A stretch of DNA of 64,000 nucleotides, taken from contig NZ_JAFCWM010000005.1 of the NCBI RefSeq assembly GCF_049897565.1, positions 124,001 through 188,000 on the forward strand. Reading direction: 5' to 3'. Below the pieces are notes generated by a model that was given only the letters and a program-made list of their open reading frames with translations, ran no database searches and had not been told where the DNA came from. This DNA comes from JAFCUW01 sp049897565 (GTDB lineage Bacteria; Pseudomonadota; Gammaproteobacteria; Burkholderiales; Burkholderiaceae_D). The translations under genes were made by a program, and so were the position numbers. Within the stretch, counting starts at the first letter, position 1; each line of letters starts with the position of its first letter. Shown here piece after piece: positions 49,500 through 57,553 of this stretch.

Positions 49500-50702
49500 T
49501 CAAACGCGTTCGATCACGATGGCGATGCCCTGCCCCACGCCGATGCACATGGTACACAGGGCGTAGCGGCCACCGCTGCGATGCAGCTGGTACATCGCCG
49601 TGGTGACCAGCCGCGCGCCGCTCATGCCGAGCGGGTGGCCGAGGGCGATCGCGCCGCCGTTCGGATTGACGCGCTCGTCGTCGTCGCGCAGGCCGAGCAT
49701 GCGCATCACCGCCAGGCCCTGCGAGGCAAACGCTTCGTTCAGTTCGATCACGTCCATCTGGTCGAGCGTCATGCCGAGGCGCGCCAGCAGCTTTTGCGTG
49801 GCCGGCGCCGGGCCGATGCCCATCACGCGCGGCGCCACGCCGGTGGTGGCCATGCCGACGATGCGCGCCTTTGGCGTCAGGCCATGACGGTCGGCCGCTG
49901 CGGCGCTGGCCAGCAGCAAGGCGCAGGCGCCATCGTTGACGCCCGACGCATTCGCCGCGGTGACGCTGCCGTCAGGGCGCACCACGCCTTTCAGCTTGGC
50001 CAGCGCTTCCATGGAGGACAAGCGCGGATGCTCGTCGTGTTCGAAAATGATCGGCTCGCCCTTCTTCTGGGCCAGCTGCACCGCGACGATTTCCTGCGCC
50101 AGGATGCCATCCTTCTGCGCGCGCGCGGCCTTGGCCTGGCTGTTGAACGCGAACAGGTCCTGGTTGGCGCGGCTGATGGAAAACTCCTCGGCGACGTTTT
50201 CGGCCGTCTCCGGCATCGCGTCGGTGCCGTACATCTTCTTCATCAGCGGGTTGACGAAGCGCCAGCCGATGGTGGTGTCGTAGATGGCCGCCTGGCGCGA
50301 AAATGCCGTGTCGGCCTTGCCCATGACGAAAGGCGCGCGCGTCATCGACTCGACGCCGCCGGCGATCATCAGGTCGCAGTCGCCGGCGCGGATTGCGCGC
50401 GCGGCCGAACCGACGGCGTCCATGCCCGATCCGCACAGGCGGTTGACGGTGGACCCGGGCACGTCTTGCGGCAGGCCGGCCAGCAGCGCCGACATGCGCG
50501 CGACGTTGCGGTTGTCTTCGCCGGCCTGGTTGGCGCAACCGTAGATGATGTCATCGATCGCGCTCCAGTCGACGCCCGGATTGCGGCGCATCAGTTCGCG
50601 CAGCGGCAGCGCGCCCAGGTCGTCGGCGCGGATGTCTTTCAGCGCGCCGCCGTAGCGGCCGATCGGGGTGCGGATGGCGTCGCAGATAAAGGCGTCGTTC
50701 AT
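49500..50702 (-). CDS. pcaF: 3-Oxoadipyl-CoA thiolase
   Basis: Thiolytic cleavage of beta-ketoadipyl-CoA to succinyl-CoA and acetyl-CoA. 400 residues; the active Cys is in NRLCGSGMDAVGSAAR near residue 90, His in GGAIALGHPLGMSGARL near 350 and the second Cys in ALCTMCIGVGQGIA. The ATG at 50702 overlaps the pcaJ stop (ATGA); the longer upstream frame lies within pcaJ. Last of pcaI-pcaJ-pcaF. Confidence 0.96.
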   Translation of the reverse strand: MNDAFICDAIRTPIGRYGGALKDIRADDLGALPLRELMRRNPGVDWSAIDDIIYGCANQAGEDNRNVARMSALLAGLPQDVPGSTVNRLCGSGMDAVGSAARAIRAGDCDLMIAGGVESMTRAPFVMGKADTAFSRQAAIYDTTIGWRFVNPLMKKMYGTDAMPETAENVAEEFSISRANQDLFAFNSQAKAARAQKDGILAQEIVAVQLAQKKGEPIIFEHDEHPRLSSMEALAKLKGVVRPDGSVTAANASGVNDGACALLLASAAAADRHGLTPKARIVGMATTGVAPRVMGIGPAPATQKLLARLGMTLDQMDVIELNEAFASQGLAVMRMLGLRDDDERVNPNGGAIALGHPLGMSGARLVTTAMYQLHRSGGRYALCTMCIGVGQGIAIVIERV

Positions 50703-51358
50703 GGCTGTGCTCCAGGTGCTTGTTTGATTAGTGTGGCGCCGGTGCGCGCCTGCAGTTCGGCGAAATCGAGGCCGGGCGCCATCTCGCGCACTGCCAGGCC
50801 GGCCGGCGTGATGTCGAGCACGGCCAGGTCGGTGTAGATTCGGCTGACGCAGGCAACCGCCGTCAGCGGATAGCTGCACTGGTCGACGATCTTGCTTTCG
50901 CCCGTTTTGGTCTGGTGGTCCATCATGACGAACACCTGGCGTGCGCCGAGGGCCAGGTCCATCGCGCCGCCGACGGCGGGAATGGCGTCCGGCGCGCCGG
51001 TATGCCAGTTGGCCAGGTCGCCGCCGCCGGAGACCTGGAAGGCGCCGAGCACGCAGATGTCGAGGTGCCCGCCGCGCATCATCGCGAACGCATCGGCGTG
51101 GTGGAAGTAGGCGCCGCCGGTGAGCAAGGTGACCGGCTGCTTGCCGGCGTTGATCAGGTCTTCGTCCTCTTCGCCGGGCGCCGGCGCCGGGCCCATGCCG
51201 AGCAGGCCATTTTCGCTGTGCAGGAAGATCTCGCGGTCGGCCGGCAGGTAGTTGGCGACCTTGGTCGGCAGCCCGATGCCGAGGTTGACGTAGGCGCCTT
51301 CAGGGATATCTTGCGCCACGCGGGCGGCGATCTGGTCACGCGTAAAAGGAACGATCAC
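50699..51358 (-). CDS. pcaJ: 3-Oxoadipate CoA-transferase subunit B
   Basis: 219 residues, beta subunit of the succinyl-CoA:3-ketoacid CoA-transferase; the catalytic Glu is in the SENGLLGMGP region near residue 48. The start is GTG 51358, supported by GGGAGGCTGT immediately upstream and by GTGA overlap with pcaI. Coupled translation gives balanced subunits. Confidence 0.95.
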   Translation of the reverse strand: MIVPFTRDQIAARVAQDIPEGAYVNLGIGLPTKVANYLPADREIFLHSENGLLGMGPAPAPGEEDEDLINAGKQPVTLLTGGAYFHHADAFAMMRGGHLDICVLGAFQVSGGGDLANWHTGAPDAIPAVGGAMDLALGARQVFVMMDHQTKTGESKIVDQCSYPLTAVACVSRIYTDLAVLDITPAGLAVREMAPGLDFAELQARTGATLIKQAPGAQP

Positions 51359-52020
51359 ACAGCCTCCCGGACGACACGTTGAACGAAAATACCGGGCGTG
51401 ACGATCGCTTCCGGATCGAGTTCGCCCAGCGCCACCACTTCGCGCACCTGCGCGACGGTGATTTTTGCGGCGGCCGCCATGATGGGGCCGAAATTGCGCG
51501 CCGTCTTGCGGTACACGAGGTTGCCCCAGCGGTCGCCGCGGTGCGCCTTGATCAGCGCGAAGTCGGCGTGGATGGGCGACTCGAGCACGTAGTGGCGGCC
51601 GTCGATGAGGCGCGTCTCCTTGCCAACGGCGAGCAGGGTGCCGTAGCCGGTCGGCGTGAAGAAGCCGCCGATGCCGGCGCCGGCGGCGCGAATGCGTTCG
51701 GCCAGGTTGCCCTGCGGGGTCAGTTCGAGTTCGATCTCGCCGGCGCGGTACAGCGCATCGAACACCTGCGAATCGGCCTGGCGCGGGAACGAGCAGATGA
51801 TCTTGCGCACGCGCCCTGCCTTGAGCAGCGCGGCCAACCCGGTTTCGCCGTTGCCGGCGTTGTTGTTGACGATGGTGAGGTCGCGTGCGCCCTGCGCGAT
51901 GAGCGCGTCGATCAGCGCGGACGGCATGCCGGCGTTGCCGAAGCCGCCGATCATGACGGTGGCGCCGTCGTGCACGTCGGCCACGGCGCGCTCCAGGGAT
52001 TCAAAGGTTTTGTCGATCAC
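51355..52020 (-). CDS. pcaI: 3-Oxoadipate CoA-transferase subunit A
   Basis: 221 residues, alpha subunit with the glycine-rich coenzyme A loop GGFGNAGMPSALIDAL and NNNAGNGETGLAALL. It begins with GTG at 52020 after AGAGACAAC. It heads the run pcaI-pcaJ-pcaF-livH-livM-livG-livF, all on the minus strand with overlaps or short gaps, divergent from an IclR gene. Confidence 0.95.
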   Translation of the reverse strand: MIDKTFESLERAVADVHDGATVMIGGFGNAGMPSALIDALIAQGARDLTIVNNNAGNGETGLAALLKAGRVRKIICSFPRQADSQVFDALYRAGEIELELTPQGNLAERIRAAGAGIGGFFTPTGYGTLLAVGKETRLIDGRHYVLESPIHADFALIKAHRGDRWGNLVYRKTARNFGPIMAAAAKITVAQVREVVALGELDPEAIVTPGIFVQRVVREAV

Positions 52021-52066
52021 GAGTTGTCTCTTCTATTAAGTGTTCGCTTGTAAATCGTCGAAATGT

Positions 52067-52102
52067 GTTCGATAATCGAACTAATGTTTTACTACCGCAC
52101 AA
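52067..52102. promoter_or_regulatory. Candidate PcaR box upstream of pcaIJF-liv
   Basis: The perfect palindrome GTTCGATAATCGAAC (52067-52081) is followed 13 bases later by CCGCACAA (52095-52102). Both halves recur at 56124-56160. GTTCGAT...CGCACAA is the box I remember for PcaR-type IclR regulators. It lies between the divergent pcaI and pcaR genes. Confidence 0.78.
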
Positions 52103-52230
52103 ATGAAGTGTAGCGAACCGCCCCCGCCGCGGTCAAGCGAAACATGCGGTGAACACAAACGGCGGCCACTCGACTAGAATCACGCCCACTGGCGCGGCAA
52201 GGCGGCGCCCGCAAGGACTCTGACAAGCAC

Positions 52231-53076
52231 ATGGCCAAGACAACCTCCAAACCAGCAGCGGCCGCACCGGCGACGGTGGCCGACGCGCCCGAGCGCAGCA
52301 TCGCCGAAGAGATCGATGCGCTGACCGATCCGAGCTTCATGACGTCGCTGGCGCGCGGGCTGGCGGTACTGCGCGCGTTCAGCGATTCGCGGCGCGCGCT
52401 GACGATCGCGCAGATCAGCCAGAAAACCGGGATTCCGCGTGCGGCCGTGCGGCGCTGCCTGCACACGCTCAAGCAGCTCGGGTACGCCGAAGCGGAGATG
52501 AACAATTTTTCGCTGCGCCCGAAAGTACTCACGCTCGGCTACTCGTATTTGTCGTCGACGCCGCTGGCGGTGTCGTCGCAGCCGTACCTGAATAACGTCA
52601 GCCGCGCGCTCAACGAATCGTGTTCGCTGGCAGTGCTCGACGACAGCGAGGTGCTGTACATCGCCCGCTCGGCGACGTCGCGCGTGATGTCGGTGGCGCT
52701 CAACGCCGGCAGCCGGCTTCCCGCGTACTGCACGTCGCTCGGTCGCGTGATGCTGGCCCATCTCGAGCCGGATGAACTGGATGCCTACTTCGCCCGCACC
52801 AAGCTGCGGCCGATGACCGAGCGCACGGTGGTGTCGCAAAAGCGCCTGCGCGAAATCCTCGCCGGCGTGCGCCAGCAGGGTTACGCGATCAACGACGAGG
52901 AGCTGGAGCTGGGCCTGCGTTCGATCGCGGTGCCGGTGCGCGGCGCGTCGGGCAAGGTGCTGGCGGCGCTGAACGTCGGCGCGCAGGCGGCGCGCGTGAG
53001 CACGACGCAGATGGAGACGGAGTTCCTGCCGGTGCTGCAGCGTGGGGCGCAGGAGCTGTCGATACTGCTGCCGTGA
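52231..53076 (+). CDS. pcaR: IclR-family regulator, PcaR-like
   Basis: 281 residues: a charged/Ala-rich N-terminal 30, a winged helix-turn-helix (LTIAQISQKTGIPRAAVRRC), then the IclR effector domain (LNAGSRLPAYCTSLGRVMLA, EELELGLRSIAVPVRG). Divergent from pcaIJF with a PcaR-type palindrome between them. In pseudomonads PcaR activates pcaIJ and others with beta-ketoadipate as inducer; the same is inferred here. It shares the architecture of the IclR gene at 37076 but is clearly a different paralogue. Confidence 0.9.
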   Translation: MAKTTSKPAAAAPATVADAPERSIAEEIDALTDPSFMTSLARGLAVLRAFSDSRRALTIAQISQKTGIPRAAVRRCLHTLKQLGYAEAEMNNFSLRPKVLTLGYSYLSSTPLAVSSQPYLNNVSRALNESCSLAVLDDSEVLYIARSATSRVMSVALNAGSRLPAYCTSLGRVMLAHLEPDELDAYFARTKLRPMTERTVVSQKRLREILAGVRQQGYAINDEELELGLRSIAVPVRGASGKVLAALNVGAQAARVSTTQMETEFLPVLQRGAQELSILLP

Positions 53077-53219
53077 TCTGGACATAAGGTCGGCAGGCGT
53101 TTGCAGTTCGTGCTGTGGGCAACTTCCGCCAGCTTCCGGTCAAAGCAGTTAGCCTGCTACAAAACATATGCTATCGGGTCGACTGCCGTCGAGTCAACGT
53201 GACGTACCTTGCGGTACCC

Positions 53220-53648
53220 ATGCTGACTGGTGCAACCGTGCCCTTGATCGTCGACTTTCTGTTGCCCCGCCGCCCTGTTTCGCATCAGGCGAAGGATGCT
53301 GCCACAAGGAACGCATGGCGCGACTATGTTTTCGGCAGAGCATTCCAGGCTTGGCCCGCGAGACCACTGCACGACTATCGGCTAAAATTCACCATGGTGT
53401 ACCTGTCTGAGGACCCGAGGCCTGGTGACATCAATAATTTCGTCAAGCCCATACAAGATGCATTGTGTACGTTGGTTTACGCCGATGACTCCATGATTCT
53501 GGACGTTTCTGCCCACATGCGCTATTTGAGCGAGCCAACCGCTATTCGCGGGCTGCCGCGAAAACTGGCTCAGGCCGTCATCGACGGGCAAGCATGCGTC
53601 TACGTTGCGATATCGGACTCGTCCGCGCTCGCCGAGGAACTGAAATGA
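53220..53648 (+). CDS. RusA-like Holliday-junction resolvase-family protein
   Basis: About 142 residues from the ATG at 53220; the open frame extends upstream to 53115, and no start has a good ribosome site. The core RPGDINNFVKPIQDALCTLV-YADDSMI matches the RusA endodeoxyribonuclease family: acidic residues at about 70, 80, 89 and 90 correspond to the catalytic Asp cluster. RusA proteins are usually phage or prophage resolvases. Codon use and GC content look less GC-biased than the pca genes around it. The last codon overlaps the next gene's ATG (ATGA), so the two form a coupled pair. Cutting of Holliday junctions is a family-based expectation only. Confidence 0.7.
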   Translation: MLTGATVPLIVDFLLPRRPVSHQAKDAATRNAWRDYVFGRAFQAWPARPLHDYRLKFTMVYLSEDPRPGDINNFVKPIQDALCTLVYADDSMILDVSAHMRYLSEPTAIRGLPRKLAQAVIDGQACVYVAISDSSALAEELK

Positions 53649-54340
53649 ATATGATGAAGAGCTTGCAAGCCGAGCGGTTGATCGCAAAACGGTATGAAGA
53701 GCGCGGCTATGTTGTGACTCTCGGGCCGCCGCCATCGAGGATACCGTTCCCGCTGGGCGATCACATACCCGACATACTGGCGACGAAGGGTTCCGAGAAT
53801 ATTCTCATCGAAGTAAAAGCCCCGGGTGCGAGAACAGATTCCAATTCTTATTTTCGTTTGGACCAGCAGGCACAACAGCACCCAGGCTGGCAGTTCATGC
53901 TTGTAACCGTGAGCGACGATGAACTTCAACAAAGTGCGTCGAGCCTTACCAGCGACCTCAGCGTCGAATCAATCCGCGAAATCCTACGCAACATGGATGC
54001 ATTGGTCGACGATGCGAGGATGTCAGGATTAGTTTTACCTGGTCTTTGGATGGCATACGTTTTCGCCCTGCGCATGCTGGTGTTGGAAGAACATGTCGAG
54101 ACGGACGGCTACACTGACCTCAGTTTGATAAATCGAGCGTATTCTGAAGGGATCATCTCTATTGAGGAATACGAGACAGCCCGACGTCTAATGACGCTTC
54201 GCAACCAAGCTGTGCACAGTCTAAAACCGACGGCGACTCCTGCTGATTGCAAGCTTCTGCGGCAAATGGCCGACAAACTCCTGGATCGACTGCCTGCTTC
54301 GCTCGCATCGGCGCAAGTGACTGAAGAAACGAGCAAATGA
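53645..54340 (+). CDS. PD-(D/E)XK nuclease-like and HEPN-like fusion protein
   Basis: 231 residues from the ATG at 53645, with GAGGAAC before it. Residues about 5-95 look like a restriction-endonuclease or archaeal-resolvase-like fold, with the PD-(D/E)XK pattern Asp43 (IPDILATKG) and Glu56-Val-Lys58 (ILIEVKAPG) and a later Gln-rich helix. Residues about 115-215 are all-helical and carry RNQAVH (Arg186-x4-His191), the Rx4-6H signature of HEPN ribonuclease domains. It is coupled to the RusA-like gene and inserted between pcaR and a GNAT gene, with lower GC. A toxin or anti-phage effector role is suggested by the two-nuclease layout; nothing here proves it. Confidence 0.65.
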   Translation: MNMMKSLQAERLIAKRYEERGYVVTLGPPPSRIPFPLGDHIPDILATKGSENILIEVKAPGARTDSNSYFRLDQQAQQHPGWQFMLVTVSDDELQQSASSLTSDLSVESIREILRNMDALVDDARMSGLVLPGLWMAYVFALRMLVLEEHVETDGYTDLSLINRAYSEGIISIEEYETARRLMTLRNQAVHSLKPTATPADCKLLRQMADKLLDRLPASLASAQVTEETSK

Positions 54341-54368
54341 AAACTAGCAGGTAGCGCATCTGCGATCA

Positions 54369-54821
54369 CTAGCTCGCGTGCTTTTGCATGAACACCGAAA
54401 GCGGATCCTCCGGATAATCTCCAAACGGCCCCCGGCACTGGTAACCCAGGCGTTCATACAAAATAAGCGCTTCACGCATCGTCGGGCCCGTCTCCAGCAT
54501 GAAGGTGCGGCATCCCTGCTGCTCTGCTTTCGCTTCCAGGCTTTCGATCAGCCTGCGGGCGACTCCGTTGCCGCGTGCCGTCGGGCGCACATACATCCGT
54601 TTGATTTCGCCATACTCCGGCTTGATGACGATGGCGCCGCAGCCTATCGGTGCGCCATCGGCAGTCCGAACTACGGCAAACAGGACACTAGGATCGAACA
54701 GCGATGCCATGTCCAGCGCGTAGACGTTTTCGGGCGGATAAAGCGAATACAAGTATGCATCCAGTTCACCGATCAATTCGTGTACATCAGGTTGATCTGG
54801 GGTTTCGAATGCAATCTGCAT
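54369..54821 (-). CDS. GNAT family N-acetyltransferase
   Basis: 150 residues; acetyl-CoA loop VRPTARGNGVARRLIESLEA near residue 85 and the C-terminal segment ALILYERLGYQCRGPFGDYP. Convergent with the HEPN-fusion gene (28-base gap). The substrate is unknown; the general layout is that of the PhnO/YjgM-like small acetyltransferases. Confidence 0.85.
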   Translation of the reverse strand: MQIAFETPDQPDVHELIGELDAYLYSLYPPENVYALDMASLFDPSVLFAVVRTADGAPIGCGAIVIKPEYGEIKRMYVRPTARGNGVARRLIESLEAKAEQQGCRTFMLETGPTMREALILYERLGYQCRGPFGDYPEDPLSVFMQKHAS

Positions 54822-54927
54822 GAGCCGCTTCCGCTATCGTTGTGGGGGATTGAACCAGTTTATCACTGCCTTGCCCAGGCACCGGCAACCGGCGGGGCGG
54901 CCGCTCGATACCTGACGATGCAAAACG

Positions 54928-54957
54928 AAAAAAAGGCGGCCGAAGCCGCCTTTTTTT
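54928..54957. terminator. Bidirectional intrinsic terminator of the porin gene
   Basis: The stem GGCGGC-CGAA-GCCGCC is flanked by a seven-A run on the left and seven T on the right. On the minus strand it directly follows the porin stop; the A-run gives it terminator form in both directions. Confidence 0.93.
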
Positions 54958-54967
54958 GCATCAACGC

Positions 54968-56059
54968 TTAGAACATGTGGCGCAAGCCGCCCATCAAACC
55001 ATTCTGCGTCTTGCCCGCACCAACCGTGCCGCCGGCATCCAGCGCCACTGCCGACGTACCCTTGTTCTTCATCTGGCCAATCGCTGCGTAGACCGCGGTG
55101 CGACGGGAGAAGTTGTAGGTCGCGCGCGCGGCCATGAAGGTGACGTCGTTCGGGCTGTCCTTGGTGTCGCGCTTTGCGACCTGGGCGTCGATCACCACTG
55201 CCGGCGTCAGCGGGTGGCTCACGCCGAGGTAGTACAGGTCCAAATCGGACGGACCGGTGACGGCGCGCAGCTTGCGCGCGATGATGCCGGCGCCGATCTT
55301 GGTCGCGCCCAGCATCGCGTAGCCGTTCAGCGTGGTGCGCTTGTCGGTGTTGGCGCTGCTGGCGAGCCCGCCGGCGGCGCCGGTGTTGCCGTACAAAACG
55401 TCGTACGAGGCGCTGACGCCGAATGCCTTGGTGTCGTAGGCGAGCATGCCGGTGACCTGACGGCAGGCTTTCGAATTGCCGGCTACTTCGCCGGCGCAAT
55501 TGGTCGCGGCAGGGCCGCCGGCGGCGGACGTATCGCGGCCGGTGCTGTAGGTGGCGCCCACGGTCACGCCCGAAAACACGCCGAGGTAGCCGATGGCGTT
55601 ATCGCTGCGCGCGTTCGGCAGGTAGCCGTCGATGCTGCCGATGGCGAACAGGTTCGGTCCGAGCACGTCGGCCTTCTGCGGCGCCAGGTAGGTCATGTTG
55701 TTCTGGCGGCCCAGCGTGAAGGTGCCGAAGGCGCCTTTCAGGCCGACGTTGGCCTGGCGGCCGAACAAGCGGTTGCCCTGGCCGATGGTGCCGCTGTCGA
55801 GGCCGAAGCCGTTTTCCAGCACGAAGAACGCCTGCAGACCGTTGCCCAGGTCTTCGGTGCCGCGAAAGCCGATGCGCGACGGGAACGAGCTGGTCAGCGA
55901 AGGCATCTTGAGGATATTGTCGCCCGCCGCGTTGATGTTGGTGGTGTAGACCAGGCCGCTGTCGACGATGCCGTATACGGTCACCGAACTCTGGGCCATG
56001 GCCGCGCTTGCGCACAGGCCGCAAAGCAAGGCGCAAGCGCTGCGAATCGTGTTATTCAT
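54968..56059 (-). CDS. Betaproteobacterial-type general porin
   Basis: An outer-membrane 16-stranded trimeric porin of 363 residues. The ATG at 56059 follows TAGGAGACAAC and starts a signal peptide cleaved after AMA. The mature protein begins QSSVTVYGIVDSGLVYTTN and contains SRIGFRGTEDLGNGLQAFFV and the C-terminal MGGLRHMF with terminal Phe. Its upstream region contains a PcaR-type box, and a periplasmic binding protein gene is divergent, so it probably admits aromatic acids across the outer membrane under the same control (inference). Confidence 0.94.
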   Translation of the reverse strand: MNNTIRSACALLCGLCASAAMAQSSVTVYGIVDSGLVYTTNINAAGDNILKMPSLTSSFPSRIGFRGTEDLGNGLQAFFVLENGFGLDSGTIGQGNRLFGRQANVGLKGAFGTFTLGRQNNMTYLAPQKADVLGPNLFAIGSIDGYLPNARSDNAIGYLGVFSGVTVGATYSTGRDTSAAGGPAATNCAGEVAGNSKACRQVTGMLAYDTKAFGVSASYDVLYGNTGAAGGLASSANTDKRTTLNGYAMLGATKIGAGIIARKLRAVTGPSDLDLYYLGVSHPLTPAVVIDAQVAKRDTKDSPNDVTFMAARATYNFSRRTAVYAAIGQMKNKGTSAVALDAGGTVGAGKTQNGLMGGLRHMF

Positions 56060-56123
56060 TGTGTTGTCTCCTATGGGTTGTAGAACTGGGCCCTGCTGAA
56101 GCAGGATATTAGTGACCAAATTA

Positions 56124-56160
56124 TTTGTGCGGTAATCGAACAATAGGTTGTTTATCGAAC
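56124..56160. promoter_or_regulatory. Candidate PcaR box between porin and substrate-binding protein genes
   Basis: On the minus strand GTTCGATTACCGCACAAA (56141 to 56124) is a near-match to the PcaR box, and GTTCGATAAAC (56160 to 56150) repeats its left half. The site lies 65-101 bases upstream of the porin ATG and 148-184 bases upstream of the binding-protein ATG. Confidence 0.78.
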
Positions 56161-56307
56161 GCTGATTGGATACTATTGTTACCGCGACGCATTGTCAAGA
56201 ACACAGTTCCGTTAGTTCATGAGACAGTGTCGTCCGCGCGCGACACCGCTTGCCGGCTCGAATTGGCAGGCGCCGTGCGCCCCAAATCAAACGCACCGGA
56301 GACTGAA

Positions 56308-57483
56308 ATGACAATCAAAAACACCGCCGCGCTGGCGGCGCTGGCCGCAGCGACGATGCTCGGCGCGCCGCTGGCGCAGGCGCAGGACACCATCAAGGTC
56401 GGCTTGATCGCGCCGTTCTCCGGCCCGTTCGCCGACTACGGCAAGCAGATGGAAGGCGGCATCAAGGCGTACATGGCGCTGCATGGCGACACCGTCGCCG
56501 GCAAGAAGATTCAGATCATCATGAAGGACACCACCGGCCCGGCGCCGGAAGTGGCCAAGCGCCTGGCGCAGGAACTGGTGGTGCGCGACAAGGTCGATTT
56601 CCTGGCCGGCTTCGGCCTGACGCCGGAAGCGATGGCGGTCGCGCCGATTGCCGAGCAATCGAAGACGCCGATGATCATCATGAACGCGGCGACGTCGGTC
56701 ATCACCACCAAGTCGAACTACATCGCGCGCTTCTCGATGACGCTGCCGCAGATTTCGGCGCCGATGGGCACCTGGGCGAGCAAGAACAACATCCGCAAAG
56801 TGGTCACGCTGGTGGCCGACTACGGTCCCGGCATCGATGCCGAAACCGCGTTCAAGGAGACCTTGGTAAAAGGCGGCGGCACGGTGACCGAGGCGATCCG
56901 CGTACCGCTGAAAAATCCCGATTTCTCGCCGTTCATCCAGCGCATCAAGGATGCCAAGCCGGATGCGGTGTTCGTGTTCGTGCCGGCCGGCGAGCAGAGC
57001 ATTGCGTTCATGAAGGGCTACCGCGAGCGCGGCCTGGCCGAAGCCGGCATCAAGGTCATCGGCACCGGCGACCTGACGGACGACCACGTGTTGCCGGCGA
57101 TGGGCCCGGCAACCTTGGGCGTGATCACGACGTTCCACTATTCGGCGGCGCACAAGTCGCCTGAGAATGCGGCATTCCTGAAGAGCTTCGCCAGCGCCAA
57201 CCCAAGCGGCGGCCGGCCGAACTTCATGGCCGTCGGCGCGTACGACGGCATGGCGGCGATCTACGAAGTAGCGCGCAAGCTGAACGGCAATATCGACGGC
57301 GACAAGGCGATGGCAGTGCTGAAGGGGATGAAGCTGAACAGCCCGCGAGGCCCGATCATGATCGATCCGGCCACCCGCGACGTCGTGCAGACGGTGTATG
57401 TGCGCAAGGTCGAGCAGGTCGGCGGCGAACTCTACAACGTCGAGTTCGACAAGTTTACCGACGTCAAAGATCCAGGCAAGTAA
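56308..57483 (+). CDS. Branched-chain-type ABC transporter substrate-binding protein (pca-linked)
   Basis: 391-residue periplasmic binding protein with a Sec signal peptide ending AQAQ; mature part DTIKVGLIAPFSGPFADYGK. GGAGACTGA precedes ATG 56308. It resembles the binding protein at 42102 strongly in layout (VKVFVFVPAGE-type segment, AVGAYDGMAAIYEVARKL, PRGPIMIDPATRDVVQTVYV). Divergent from a porin across a shared PcaR-type box. The most probable ligand is protocatechuate, 4-hydroxybenzoate or another aromatic acid, with LivHMGF as permease (inference). Confidence 0.92.
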   Translation: MTIKNTAALAALAAATMLGAPLAQAQDTIKVGLIAPFSGPFADYGKQMEGGIKAYMALHGDTVAGKKIQIIMKDTTGPAPEVAKRLAQELVVRDKVDFLAGFGLTPEAMAVAPIAEQSKTPMIIMNAATSVITTKSNYIARFSMTLPQISAPMGTWASKNNIRKVVTLVADYGPGIDAETAFKETLVKGGGTVTEAIRVPLKNPDFSPFIQRIKDAKPDAVFVFVPAGEQSIAFMKGYRERGLAEAGIKVIGTGDLTDDHVLPAMGPATLGVITTFHYSAAHKSPENAAFLKSFASANPSGGRPNFMAVGAYDGMAAIYEVARKLNGNIDGDKAMAVLKGMKLNSPRGPIMIDPATRDVVQTVYVRKVEQVGGELYNVEFDKFTDVKDPGK

Positions 57484-57493
57484 TCGCACAACC

Positions 57494-57544
57494 GGGGTCA
57501 GACCTAGGTCTGACCCCGTGCTGCCGGTCTGACCCCGTGCTGCC
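57494..57544. repeat. GGGTCTGACCC-type palindrome and tandem repeat
   Basis: A perfect inverted repeat has arms GGGGTCAGACC and GGTCTGACCCC separated by TA (57494-57517). Its right arm starts a tandem pair of the 19-base unit GGTCTGACCCCGTGCTGCC (57507-57525, 57526-57544). It sits between convergent genes. Confidence 0.8.
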
Positions 57545-57553
57545 GCCGTTACA

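Noticed and set aside
53115..53219. N-terminal extension of the RusA-like gene
   Set aside because: The open frame reaches back to 53115 but the residues do not resemble RusA and no ribosome site supports that start.
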